Below, in pieces: positions 38,476-49,169 of a stretch of DNA of 64,000 bases. The translations under genes were made by a program, and so were the position numbers. Each line of letters opens with the position of its first letter. Position 1 is the stretch's first letter. This DNA comes from Pantoea vagans (GTDB taxonomy: Bacteria > Pseudomonadota > Gammaproteobacteria > Enterobacterales > Enterobacteriaceae): assembly GCF_001506165.1 (NCBI RefSeq), contig NZ_CP011427.1, forward strand, positions 1,550,001 through 1,614,000. The letters run 5' to 3'. Under the pieces are notes generated by a model. That model was given only the letters and a program-made list of their open reading frames with translations, was not told the DNA's origin and searched no databases.

Positions 38476-40206
38476 TTACATACGCTCGACGGTTTTAATC
38501 CCCAGCGTATCCAGACCTTGCTTCAGCGTCTTAGCCGTCAGCGCGGCCAGCTGCAGACGGCTAAGACGCACTTGTTCATCCTCGGCAGAGAGAATCGGGC
38601 AGTGTTCGTAGAAGCCGGAGAACAGGCCAGCCAGATCGTACAGGTAAGCACACATCACGTGCGGCGTCCCATCGCGAGCGACCTGAGTAATCACTTCTTC
38701 AAACTGCAGCAGACGGGTAGCCAGTTGCGCTTCGCGATCTTCGGTGAGCACGATGTCGCCGCTCAGCGTCTCAGCGTCGATACCGGCTTTACGGAACACC
38801 GAAAGCACGCGGGTGTAGGCATACTGCATGTAAGGCGCGGTGTTGCCTTCAAACGCCAGCATGTTGTCCCAGTCGAAGATGTAATCAGTGGTGCGGCTTT
38901 TTGACAGATCGGCGTATTTCACTGCGCCAATACCGACCACTTCCGCCAGATCTTTCAGCTCTTGCGCTGACATCTCTGGGTTCTTCTCACTCACTAACGC
39001 GTGCGCACGCTCTACCGCTTCATCCAGCAAGTCGGCCAGCTTGATGGTGCCGCCACTGCGGGTTTTAAACGGACGACCATCTTTGCCTAGCATCATGCCA
39101 AACGCGTGGTGCTCAAGTGGCACCGACTCTGGCACATAACCGGCTTTACGCACGATGGTCCAGGCCTGTTGCAAGTGTTGATGTTGGCGTGAGTCGATGT
39201 AGTAGAGCACGCGGTCAGCATGCAGGGATTCATAGCGATACTTGGCGCAGGCAATGTCTGTGGTAGTGTAGAGATAGCCGCCATCCTTTTTCTGGATGAT
39301 CACGCCCATCGGTTCGCCTTCCTTGTTTTTAAACTCATCAAGGAACACCACGGTTGCGCCTTCGCTGGTCACCGCCAGACCTTTTTCACGCAGGTCACTG
39401 ACGATGCCCGGCAGCATGTCGTTGTAAAGGCTTTCACCCATCACGTCTTTGCGGGTCAGCGTCACGTTCAGGCGGTCATAGACTTCCTGATTCTGACTCA
39501 TGGTGATATCGACCAGCTTCTTCCACATGCTGCGGCAGTACTCGTCGCCGCCTTGCAGCTTCACCACGTATCCACGTGCACGTTCGGCGAAGGCCTCATC
39601 GGCGTCATAGGTCACTTTGGCTTCGCGGTAAAATTCTTCGAGATCAGCCAGGGCGATATCTTCATGATGTTCGTTTTGCTGCTTTTCCAGATACGCAATC
39701 AGCATACCGAACTGGGTACCCCAGTCACCGACGTGGTTAGCGCGGATCACCTTGTGACCCAGGAACTCCAGCGTACGCACCGCTGCGTCACCAATGATGG
39801 TTGAGCGGACATGGCCAACGTGCATTTGCTTCGCCACGTTAGGTGCCGAGTAGTCAATCACGATGGTTTGCGGTTCGAGACTGCTCAAACCCAGGCGCGG
39901 CAATTGTAGTGCCTGCGCGGCTTGCGCCGCCAGCCATTGGCGATCGAGGAAAATATTGATGAAGCCGGGGCCGGCGATTTCGACTTTGCTGGCGATGCCG
40001 GCGAGATCCAGATGCTGAATCACCTGTTCAGCCAGCTGGCGCGGTGCCTGACCGAGCTTTTTCGCCACAGCCATGATACCGTTCGCCTGATAATCGCCGA
40101 ACTGCACTTTCGCGGACTGACGAACCTGGGGTTCGCAATCAGCAGGTGCACCCGCCGCTACCATTGCCTGACCGACTTTATCGGAAAGAAGAGCCTGAAT
40201 ATTCAC
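38476..40206 (-). CDS. argS: Arginyl-tRNA synthetase
   Basis: A 576-aa class I aminoacyl-tRNA synthetase. The HIGH signature is HVGH at residues 129-132 ([15 protein letters not shown]), and [13 protein letters not shown] takes the place of KMSKS as in E. coli. The start is GTG at 40206 ([11 protein letters not shown]), matching the E. coli N-terminus and preceded by AAGGT; the longer open frame upstream is not coding. It is convergent with flhE. Confidence 0.97.
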   Translation of the reverse strand: MNIQALLSDKVGQAMVAAGAPADCEPQVRQSAKVQFGDYQANGIMAVAKKLGQAPRQLAEQVIQHLDLAGIASKVEIAGPGFINIFLDRQWLAAQAAQALQLPRLGLSSLEPQTIVIDYSAPNVAKQMHVGHVRSTIIGDAAVRTLEFLGHKVIRANHVGDWGTQFGMLIAYLEKQQNEHHEDIALADLEEFYREAKVTYDADEAFAERARGYVVKLQGGDEYCRSMWKKLVDITMSQNQEVYDRLNVTLTRKDVMGESLYNDMLPGIVSDLREKGLAVTSEGATVVFLDEFKNKEGEPMGVIIQKKDGGYLYTTTDIACAKYRYESLHADRVLYYIDSRQHQHLQQAWTIVRKAGYVPESVPLEHHAFGMMLGKDGRPFKTRSGGTIKLADLLDEAVERAHALVSEKNPEMSAQELKDLAEVVGIGAVKYADLSKSRTTDYIFDWDNMLAFEGNTAPYMQYAYTRVLSVFRKAGIDAETLSGDIVLTEDREAQLATRLLQFEEVITQVARDGTPHVMCAYLYDLAGLFSGFYEHCPILSAEDEQVRLSRLQLAALTAKTLKQGLDTLGIKTVERM

Positions 40207-40374
40207 CGCGTTACCTTCATATGCTGAAAAGGCCCACCACGTGCGGTGAGCCGATGCCTTCATCCCGCAACGACACGGCGGGACGGAAAAATAAGAGGGG
40301 AAGTATACGTGAAATGTTAAGGTGCGTCAGCTTTTCGCATGCACAAGGGCGGGCAACATCAGCCCGCGCGCCGA

Positions 40375-40497
40375 TTAACGGCGGCGCGGGTGACGACGAG
40401 GATTTTTAACGCTTTTGTCTTCACGCACCTTCCAGTGGCGGGAAATTGCAAATCCCATCAATGCAATCAGGACCGCGACAACAATGAGCATAGACAT
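40375..40497 (-). CDS. Small membrane protein of 40 aa
   Basis: A short open frame beginning MSMLIVVAVLIALMGFAISR, then a basic tail (HWKVREDKSVKNPRRHPRRR). One hydrophobic helix (residues 3-18) with a strongly positive C-terminus predicts a single-pass inner-membrane protein, N-out/C-in by the positive-inside rule. The ATG has AAGGA eight bases upstream. It lies upstream of argS on the same strand with a 168-bp gap. I do not recognise a named homologue; its function is unknown. Confidence 0.72.
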   Translation of the reverse strand: MSMLIVVAVLIALMGFAISRHWKVREDKSVKNPRRHPRRR

Positions 40498-40816
40498 AGA
40501 GCCATTCCTTGAAGTTGTGAAACACAAATTTATAAGAAAGGGTATCAAGCTGCAATTGTTTGCAACTGAAATAAGAGTTATCTCATTGTATTAATTATCG
40601 TTAATATTAACAGGAGGTTAAGCCACTTTCATAAAGTAACTTCTGGACCTGTTTGGGCGATTAATCCTAATCGAGTGGGCTATTTATGCGGTTTTAGGCC
40701 ATTTACGTAGTGAAATCGGAGGAATCCGACGATTTTGTCAAGCGTAATCTTTGGCGGCCCCATTTTATAATTGATTAAAATAACTGAACTAATATCGGCG
40801 TTTTAGGAGTATTAAG
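40498..40816. other. Gene-free gap upstream of yecM
   Basis: About 319 bp, AT-rich, with no open frame of note. A stem-loop at 40713-40735 (TCGGA-GGAA-TCCGA core, GNRA-like loop, with AAA/TTT extension) is the only structure seen. The region must include divergent promoters for the small membrane protein gene and for yecM. Confidence 0.5.
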
Positions 40817-41371
40817 ATGATTTTCCCTTCGGAACTGAGTGATTTAGAACAAGACTTAATGCGTTTTGAACAGGCGTTACAGCAATTTTCAGCGCGATTA
40901 GGGCTCGAACTCACGCAACACGAAGCCGATCACCTTGCGGTGCGTTGTCACCAGTTTGCGACAGCCGAGCGCTGGAAGGCGGGATTACTGCAAATCGGTA
41001 GCCAGTTTTCAGAGGCGATGATCAATGGTCGCCCGATCTGTTTATTCAAATTACATCAACCTTTGACGCTGGCGGGATGGCAAATCGATGTCATTGAATT
41101 ACCCTGGCCGGGTGAGAAACTTTATCGCCACGAAGGTTGGGAGCATGTGGAGATCGTCTTGCGCGGAGAACCCGAAACCTTGGGTATGCGCGCGATGGCG
41201 TTGCTGTCCGATGATGCGCTGACGCAACCCGGCATTTCGTTCAAAACCAGCGCGCCGAAAGGTGACAATGAACGTTTACCCAATCCGACACTGGCAGTGA
41301 CGGATGGGCAAACCACGATTAAATTTCACCCGTGGCGACTGGAAGAGATCGTCGCCAGTGAGCAAAATTAA
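40817..41371 (+). CDS. yecM: YecM family protein
   Basis: A 184-aa soluble protein matching E. coli YecM, whose structure resembles the VOC metal-binding fold. Conserved parts are HEADHLAVRC, LPWPGEKLYRHEGWEHVEIVL and TIKFHPWRLEEIV. His and Glu residues in these are candidate metal ligands, but no activity is known. ATG follows AGGAGT. Its stop overlaps the convergent lyase gene by three bases. Confidence 0.88.
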   Translation: MIFPSELSDLEQDLMRFEQALQQFSARLGLELTQHEADHLAVRCHQFATAERWKAGLLQIGSQFSEAMINGRPICLFKLHQPLTLAGWQIDVIELPWPGEKLYRHEGWEHVEIVLRGEPETLGMRAMALLSDDALTQPGISFKTSAPKGDNERLPNPTLAVTDGQTTIKFHPWRLEEIVASEQN

Positions 41372-42507
41372 CGACGTGCGTTCAGCGCCTGCTGTAAACG
41401 CGCGACCGCTTGTTCCAGCAGCGCACGCGTGCAGCCAAAGTTGAAGCGTACGAAGTGGTCATCGCCAAAATCGCGACCGGGTGAAAAGCCCAGACCGTGT
41501 TTTTCGAAGTAGAGCGCAGGGCTGGCAACATTTAACTGGCTGGCATCAATCCAGCCAAGATAGGTTGCTTCGGGTGTGCTCATGGTGAGCTCGGGCGTGG
41601 CATTGATTTCGCTCACCAGCCAGTCGCGGTTGGCGCGCAGATAGTGGATTTGTGCATTAAGCCACTCATCGCCCTCACGCCATGCCGCCTCAGCGGCCAC
41701 CAGGGCAAGAATATCCACCCCTGGCACAATGCCCTCACGCGCCTGTTTAAAGCGCTTACGCAACTCCGGGTTAGGGATTATCGCCATTGAGGCACCCAGT
41801 CCGGCGATATTGAAGGTTTTTGACGGTGAGATTAGCGTGATGCTGCGCTGAGCCGCATCCTCGCTTAAGGCGGCGAACGGAATGTGCTGTGCGTCGGGCG
41901 AGAGGATCAAATCGCAGTGGATTTCGTCAGAGCAGACGATGAGGTCATGTTGTTGGGCAAACACTAGCTGTGCCTCCAGTTCATCCCGGCGATATACGGT
42001 GCCGCCAGGATTTTGCGGATTACACAGCATCAGCAGTCGTTCATCGCCTTGCAAAGCGGCAGCATCGAGGTCCATGACCCAGCGCCCACTCAATAACCGC
42101 ATCGGCAAATTAATTTGCTCGCGGTTGGCCAGCTTTGATGCCGCGCGAAACGGGGGGTAGATGGGCGTGGGGGCCACCGTACGCTGCCCAGTTTCCGTAA
42201 ATGCGCGGACCGAAAGGTTAAGACCGCTGACCACGCCGGGTAGCATAACAATCCAATCCGGTTGAATATGCCAGTTGTAGCGCTGCGCTAAACGTGAAAC
42301 GGTGATATCAATCAAACCACTTGGCGTGGCACCGTAGCCGAAAACACCATGATCGGCGCGCTTTTTAATGGCCTCAATAATGCACGGCGGTGAGCGAAAA
42401 TCGGTATCGGCAACCCATAAAGGCAGTACATCGCGATCGCCATATTTGTGCCATTTCAAACTATCGCTGTGACGACGGTCTATCCATTGATCAAAATCGA
42501 ATGCCAT
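41368..42507 (-). CDS. PLP-dependent aminotransferase/C-S lyase, PatB/MalY family
   Basis: A 379-aa fold-type I PLP enzyme. Family features are LPLWVADTDFRSPP near the N-terminus, NPQNPGGTVY, the cofactor-binding CSDEIHCDLI and the Schiff-base lysine in SPSKTFNIAGLG. Members are cystathionine beta-lyase-like C-S lyases (MalY, PatB) that release pyruvate, ammonia and a thiol; the exact substrate cannot be told from sequence. It is divergent from cutC across 85 bp and convergent with yecM. Confidence 0.85.
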   Translation of the reverse strand: MAFDFDQWIDRRHSDSLKWHKYGDRDVLPLWVADTDFRSPPCIIEAIKKRADHGVFGYGATPSGLIDITVSRLAQRYNWHIQPDWIVMLPGVVSGLNLSVRAFTETGQRTVAPTPIYPPFRAASKLANREQINLPMRLLSGRWVMDLDAAALQGDERLLMLCNPQNPGGTVYRRDELEAQLVFAQQHDLIVCSDEIHCDLILSPDAQHIPFAALSEDAAQRSITLISPSKTFNIAGLGASMAIIPNPELRKRFKQAREGIVPGVDILALVAAEAAWREGDEWLNAQIHYLRANRDWLVSEINATPELTMSTPEATYLGWIDASQLNVASPALYFEKHGLGFSPGRDFGDDHFVRFNFGCTRALLEQAVARLQQALNARR

Positions 42508-42592
42508 AGTGAGGTTTCCACGTAAACTATCCCACTAAGCAGACTAACTGAAGCCATCCTCCCGAGCCAGAAGTCATGAAAAGGAGCAAGGT

Positions 42593-43345
42593 ATGACGAA
42601 ACTGGAAATTTGTTGCTACGGCATCGACTGTGCAATGACTGCACAGCAGTCCGGTGCCGATCGCGTGGAGCTGTGTAGCGCCCCACGTGAAGGCGGGTTG
42701 ACGCCGTCGGCTGGCGTGCTGGAAGCCGCACAACGTGAACTGACGATACCGGTTCACCCGATTGTTCGCCCACGTGGCGGCGATTTTTGTTACACCACGC
42801 AGGAATTTGAGGTGATGAAATCCGATGTTGCGCTGATGCGTGAACTCGGATTTCCCGGTGTGGTGATTGGCATGCTGGATGAAGATGCGCATGTTGATAT
42901 CGCGCGTATGCGACAAATTATGGCGCTGTGTGACGGTATGGCGGTGACGTTCCACCGTGCTTTTGATTTGTGCCACAGCCCAAAAAAATCGTTAGAAGTG
43001 CTGGCTGATTTAGGCATTGCCCGGATCTTGACCTCCGGTCAGCAGCAAAGCGCCGAGACAGGAATTGCATTATTGCGGGAACTAAATGAACTGAGTACGG
43101 GTCCAATTATTATGGCCGGTGCGGGCGTCCGTTTAAGCAATTTGCAGAAGTTTATCGATAGTGGTCTGCAGGAAGTCCACAGCTCCGCCAGCCGTTTAGT
43201 CGCTTCACCGATGCGCTACCGTAAAGCCGGTGTCTCAATGTGCTCCGAAGCGGAAACTGATGAATTTAGTCGAACGTGTGTCGATGGCGATGTGGTTGAA
43301 GCGATGAAAAGCATGATGGAAATGACCGCTGTTCGTGTCGCCTGA
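42593..43345 (+). CDS. cutC: CutC family protein
   Basis: A 250-aa TIM-barrel protein matching E. coli CutC ([58 protein letters not shown]). It was named for copper homeostasis, though later work in E. coli questioned this role and its activity is unsettled. It sits after the divergent PatB/MalY gene and is followed by its own terminator. Confidence 0.92.
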   Translation: MTKLEICCYGIDCAMTAQQSGADRVELCSAPREGGLTPSAGVLEAAQRELTIPVHPIVRPRGGDFCYTTQEFEVMKSDVALMRELGFPGVVIGMLDEDAHVDIARMRQIMALCDGMAVTFHRAFDLCHSPKKSLEVLADLGIARILTSGQQQSAETGIALLRELNELSTGPIIMAGAGVRLSNLQKFIDSGLQEVHSSASRLVASPMRYRKAGVSMCSEAETDEFSRTCVDGDVVEAMKSMMEMTAVRVA

Positions 43346-43406
43346 TTAAAAAACCGTTTTTGCCGCGCAGCACGCCATACCCAGGACGTGATGTTTGCAA
43401 GTACCA

Positions 43407-43438
43407 AACCCCAGAGCTTCTTGCTGGGGTTCTTTTTA
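43407..43438 (+). terminator. Terminator after cutC
   Basis: AACCCCAG pairs with CTGGGGTT around a 9-nt loop, followed by CTTTTTAT, about 60 bp after the cutC stop. Confidence 0.85.
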
Positions 43439-43515
43439 TCTGTCGTTCGGCCGTTGATAGCGCGTTACGCAAAAAGATGCTTTGATTAGTTCATGGCTGC
43501 TACGGATAAATCCTC

Positions 43516-44376
43516 ATGAAATCCTTCTCTTGTGCTGTTTTAGTGCTGCTGTTTCCTGTATCCGGCGTTGCGCTGGCGGCGAGTACGGCCTGTCCGCCAT
43601 TCAGCAAAAACATCACCAGCAGCAATAACTGGATCATGCTGGGCGGTGATGCCAAAGGCGCGGTGCGTCAGGTGGTGGCAGGTGAGTTCGGCAAAGACGT
43701 TGATTCGCAAAAAAGGGTGCTGGGACAGTTTGACCAGTGTGGGGATTTAATGGTGGCAGACATTACCTACGATAAAAACGAAGGCAATGTGGTGCTGACC
43801 ATGGAGCAGCACATTGCCCGCGTGCAGCGTGGTTGGGTCGCAGAATATGCCTATCTGGTGAAAGTGATCAAAGCCGGAAAAGAGGAAGTGGTGGATAACC
43901 GTCAGGGCACCATTAGTTGGCAAATGGGGCAGCATGGCAACATTGTCAGTTCTTCAGATAAATTCACCAGCATGGGTAAAGACGGTTTTAGCGATACTAC
44001 CTACCGTTATGACAAACACTTCCGGCTGGAAAAAAGCGTGGCGCGGGGCAGTGATACGTCCACTAACGGTGAAAACACCTGGCACTGGAACCCGCAAGGG
44101 CTGGTGACGTCATCCTCCAGCGCGCGCAGCAAAGATACTTACAGTTACGATAACCAATGGCGCGAAATGCGGCTCAATGGCTTATCGACCACCCCGGTGA
44201 GTACTTTGCATTCGGTTGATGAATGCCAACTGTGGGACGAAGTAGGTAATTGCACGCTGAGTTACCTGCATGAAACCGAAGTGTTTGCCAAGGGCACCAT
44301 CGAGCGCCATTTGAGTTCGGCTTACAAGTATCAGTATTGGGATCGACCACCGGCGATGGCGGATGACGGGGACTGA
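43516..44376 (+). CDS. Exported protein of unknown function
   Basis: A 286-aa protein with a signal peptide (cleavage probably after ALA in SGVALAAST). The mature part is beta-rich with repeated Tyr-Asp pairs in strand-like context (DTTYRYDKHFRLEK, DTYSYDNQWREMRL), faintly like RHS/YD repeats, and four cysteines (TACPPF, FDQCGD, DECQLW, GNCTLS) likely in two disulfides. It is periplasmic or secreted. I do not recognise a family. It is a single gene with a palindromic repeat just after its stop codon. Confidence 0.72.
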   Translation: MKSFSCAVLVLLFPVSGVALAASTACPPFSKNITSSNNWIMLGGDAKGAVRQVVAGEFGKDVDSQKRVLGQFDQCGDLMVADITYDKNEGNVVLTMEQHIARVQRGWVAEYAYLVKVIKAGKEEVVDNRQGTISWQMGQHGNIVSSSDKFTSMGKDGFSDTTYRYDKHFRLEKSVARGSDTSTNGENTWHWNPQGLVTSSSSARSKDTYSYDNQWREMRLNGLSTTPVSTLHSVDECQLWDEVGNCTLSYLHETEVFAKGTIERHLSSAYKYQYWDRPPAMADDGD

Positions 44377-44386
44377 TGGAGAGATT

Positions 44387-44443
44387 GCGCAATAAATTGC
44401 GCCGCTACGACGTGCATACTTTGTAGCGGCGCGATCATCGCGC
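44387..44443. repeat. Palindromic intergenic repeat, copy 2
   Basis: Left arm ends AATAAATTGCGCCGCTAC (to 44408); right arm starts GTAGCGGCGCGATCATCG (44423 on). The arms match those at 10926-10998 and 59931-59998 in inverted order. The central spacer is short (about 14 nt). It lies between the stop codons of two convergent genes and may act as their shared terminator-like hairpin. Confidence 0.85.
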
Positions 44444-44447
44444 GATG

Positions 44448-45545
44448 TTATTTCACGGTTTGACTAAATGCATCCACCGCCACAATCGCGTTGGCAATAT
44501 CTTCCGCTGACAGGTTTGGATTGAGGTTTTTCAGGGTATCGCCCTCACTGTTCGCCAACGCCCCAACACGCACCAGATTCTCCCAGGATTCATTCTCCAG
44601 GTGCAGCTCCTTCAGCGTGGTCGGCATCTTGATCGCGCGATAGAAGCGAATGTAACGCGCAATCTCTTCGTCAGGGCGCTGTTCCAGTACCATCTGCGTC
44701 AGCGTGCCGTATGCCACTTTCTCGCCATGGGTCAGATGATGGATATCGCCATCAATGGCGGTAAACCCATTGTGAATCGCATGGGCACCGGCCAGACCGG
44801 CGTTTTCAAAACCTAAACCAGAGAGCAGGGTGTTCGCTTCCACTACGGCTTCTACCGCTGGCGTGACGCGCTTTTCGCTCACTGCGGTGTAGGCGCTGAA
44901 TCCCCACGTCAGCAGCGTCTCTTCGCAGGCACGTGCAATGGCAGTCCCGGCGATAGTCGGATCACCATTCACCATCGACTTGGCATGAGAGCGCAGCACC
45001 GCTTGTGCTTCCACCCAGGTTGCCAGACCATCGGCAATGCCAGATGCAAACAGGCGGGCAGGCGCAGATGCGCAGACTGCGGTATCAACTAACACCAGGT
45101 CAGGGTTTTTACTGTAAAAACGATAGCTTTCAAACACACCACTGTCCGAGTAGATCACCGACAACGCGCTGCAAGGCGCATCGGTTGAGGCCACGGTGGG
45201 TACAATCGCAACCGGCTGTTTCAGCTCATCGGCAATCGCTTTGACGGTGTCCAGGGTTTTACCGCCGCCAAGGCCGACCACCACATTGCTGCCCTGTGAT
45301 TTTGCCAGCTGCGTTAAGCGGTTGATCTCATTGCTGGAGGCTTCACCGTTAAACGGCTGGCGGCTGAATTCAATCCCTGCCGCCTGCAACGTTTTCTGCG
45401 TGCGTTCACCAATCAGATTCCAGACGATATCGTCAGCCACCAGAAACGCATGCTGCCCGAGTTCAGCAACATAGGTTCCCAACTCATCCAGTACACCGGC
45501 GCCTTGAACATACTTACGCGGAGAAGAAAAAATGAATTTACTCAT
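44448..45545 (-). CDS. gldA: Iron/zinc alcohol dehydrogenase, glycerol dehydrogenase-like
   Basis: A 365-aa NAD-dependent type III dehydrogenase resembling GldA, which oxidises glycerol to dihydroxyacetone. Nucleotide-binding GLGGGKTLDTVKA and the family stretch PTVASTDAPCSALSVIY are present; metal ligands are expected from Asp in GIADGLATW and His in AHAIHNGF and LTHGEKV. Divergence from E. coli GldA is considerable, so substrate preference could differ. It stands alone, divergent from the LysE-type gene. Confidence 0.75.
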   Translation of the reverse strand: MSKFIFSSPRKYVQGAGVLDELGTYVAELGQHAFLVADDIVWNLIGERTQKTLQAAGIEFSRQPFNGEASSNEINRLTQLAKSQGSNVVVGLGGGKTLDTVKAIADELKQPVAIVPTVASTDAPCSALSVIYSDSGVFESYRFYSKNPDLVLVDTAVCASAPARLFASGIADGLATWVEAQAVLRSHAKSMVNGDPTIAGTAIARACEETLLTWGFSAYTAVSEKRVTPAVEAVVEANTLLSGLGFENAGLAGAHAIHNGFTAIDGDIHHLTHGEKVAYGTLTQMVLEQRPDEEIARYIRFYRAIKMPTTLKELHLENESWENLVRVGALANSEGDTLKNLNPNLSAEDIANAIVAVDAFSQTVK

Positions 45546-45720
45546 AGCGACAACTCCTTGATGTGAGAAAAGCAGTTGCTGTTAAGGTGACACAGTTAGA
45601 TGACGAAGATTTAACCATAACTGGCAAGTTGAGAATCATTATCAATTACTGACGGAAGGTAATTATCGTCAATATGTTACGAGAGCGTTAAGATAGCGGC
45701 GCATAAACAAGGAGCAGGCC

Positions 45721-46341
45721 ATGACACTGATTTTATCTTTTCTGTTTGCGATCACCATTCTGACTCTGACACCGGGTTTTGACACCGCACTGGTGCTGCG
45801 TTCTGCCGCCGCCCAGGGTTGGAAACGTGCTTCAGCGACGGCTTTTGGCGTGACGCTGGGTTGTCTGGTGTGGGGCGTGGCGGTGGGCTTAGGTTTAGGC
45901 GCGCTGCTGCTGGCATCTGAAATGGCCTATAACCTGCTGAAGTGGGTGGGTGCCGCTTATTTGCTCTACCTCGGGGTCAAACTGCTGCTTAATCCGCGCA
46001 CCCAAGCCGAAGAGGGGCAGGGAGTACAAACAAAAGAGCAAAGCTATGTCGCCTGCTTCTCTCGTGGATTACTCGGTAACCTGCTGAATCCGAAAGTCGG
46101 CGTATTTTATGTCACCTTCCTGCCGCAGTTTATTCCGGCCGGTGCGTCAGTGCCGCTGTGGTGTACCTTGATGGCGTTAACGCATATGGCGATTGGCCTG
46201 GTGTGGAATGCGGTGCTGATCGGCGGCAGCCAGTATTTTGCTGCGCATTTGCGCCGTCCAGCGGTATTGAAAGTGATGGATCGTTTGACCGGCTGCGTGT
46301 TTATCGGTTTCGCCGCGAAGCTGGCGCTGTCGCGGCGATAA
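45721..46341 (+). CDS. LysE/RhtB family amino-acid exporter
   Basis: A 206-aa inner-membrane protein with about six hydrophobic segments. The N-terminus TLTPGFDTALVLRSAAAQGWKRASATAFGVTLG is split family signature, including the TPG motif; GLLGNLLNPKVGVFYVTFLPQF in the middle is also diagnostic. Members export amino acids or homoserine lactones by proton exchange; the substrate is not predictable. ATG follows AAGGAGCAGGCC. It is convergent with cmoB, 3 bp apart. Confidence 0.86.
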   Translation: MTLILSFLFAITILTLTPGFDTALVLRSAAAQGWKRASATAFGVTLGCLVWGVAVGLGLGALLLASEMAYNLLKWVGAAYLLYLGVKLLLNPRTQAEEGQGVQTKEQSYVACFSRGLLGNLLNPKVGVFYVTFLPQFIPAGASVPLWCTLMALTHMAIGLVWNAVLIGGSQYFAAHLRRPAVLKVMDRLTGCVFIGFAAKLALSRR

Positions 46342-46344
46342 GCA

Positions 46345-48071
<1,727 letters not shown>

Positions 48072-48113
48072 CTATTCTGGCAGAAACTGCCGCAGGCTGC
48101 ACCCGCTTTGAGT

Positions 48114-48935
48114 TTAGAACAGACTCGATTGTTGCGGCCAGTCAGGCAGATTGCGCAATGAGGGTTCCAGTTGCAGCAACTGTGGCCACAGCGCCTGCAG
48201 TAGCGGAAACACCTCGCCCATATCCGGCGTATGAATAAACAGCATGGGATCGCTGTCATGCTGCCACTCCGCCAGCTTTTTCCGCCAAGGCGCAAACAAC
48301 GGCAGACTCTCTTCAACGCTGTCGCTGCCGATAAAGCGAACCATCGGCTGCGACCCGCTACGCACTGCGTGAGGCGGCACGCGCGGCTTTTTCGCCCGGG
48401 CATCTACGGCGGCAGCGGTTTGCGAGGTGGAGGCGTGCACTGGGCGGCTATCGAGGATCACGCGATTAACGCCACGTTCCAGCAGGCCGCGATTGAAAGC
48501 GCGTTCCGCATCGCCTTTGGCGAAAAACTGCTCGTGGCGCACTTCCACGCCGTAACGGAAGTTGCGGGGCAAACTGTCTAAAAATCCCCATAAGTCTGGC
48601 AACTGGGCCGGTGAAAAAGTGGCGGGCAGTTGCAGCCAGTACTGGCCAATACGCTGGCTGAGCGGGTCGAGCAAGCGGAAGAACTCGTTGAGCAGGTCGT
48701 CACAGTTTCGCAGCGCGGCGGTATGGCTGATGCTTTTGGGAAATTTAAAGCAAAAGCGAAAATCATCGTGCGTCATGTCGCGCCAACGCATCACCACTTC
48801 TGGCGTCGGTAAAGCGTAGAGCGTGGTGTTGCCTTCAACACAGTCAAACAGCTGGGCGTAATCGGCGAGCGTTTCCAGCCCGAACATTTTCCAGCGCGGA
48901 TGCTGCCATTGCGGTAACCCAATACGAAGTGTCAA
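48114..48935 (-). CDS. yecE: YecE family protein (DUF72)
   Basis: A 273-aa TIM-barrel protein of the DUF72/YecE family, function unknown. Conserved parts are FDCVEGNTTLYALP, FRFCFKFPKSISH, GQYWLQLPATF and GVEVRHEQFF. It starts with TTG at 48935 with GGAG seven bases before. The E. coli neighbours yecN and yecD are absent. Confidence 0.88.
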   Translation of the reverse strand: MTLRIGLPQWQHPRWKMFGLETLADYAQLFDCVEGNTTLYALPTPEVVMRWRDMTHDDFRFCFKFPKSISHTAALRNCDDLLNEFFRLLDPLSQRIGQYWLQLPATFSPAQLPDLWGFLDSLPRNFRYGVEVRHEQFFAKGDAERAFNRGLLERGVNRVILDSRPVHASTSQTAAAVDARAKKPRVPPHAVRSGSQPMVRFIGSDSVEESLPLFAPWRKKLAEWQHDSDPMLFIHTPDMGEVFPLLQALWPQLLQLEPSLRNLPDWPQQSSLF

Positions 48936-49079
48936 ACCGGTGCTCCTGAATCCTTTGTGTGCGGGAATGTGTGGCGTAATGTAACCTGTTTCTCTGTTGG
49001 CAGGAAAAACAGCGACGATAATTGCCGATCATTTATTCGCTTTGATCTGGCTCTACTTATCCTGCCTGGGTTTTTCCAT

Positions 49080-49085
49080 TATAAT
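49080..49085 (+). promoter_or_regulatory. Possible -10 box of aspS
   Basis: A perfect TATAAT lies about 85 bp before the aspS start codon, in the divergent gap with yecE. The -35 region at the usual distance is weak (TTATCC), so the assignment is tentative. Confidence 0.4.
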
Positions 49086-49169
49086 AGCCGCCTTTTTTGC
49101 GACAGCATCTCAGAAGGTTACGCGGCCTGATGTTGTCTGGCAGCAGCGGCGAAGTTAAAAGGATACGTT

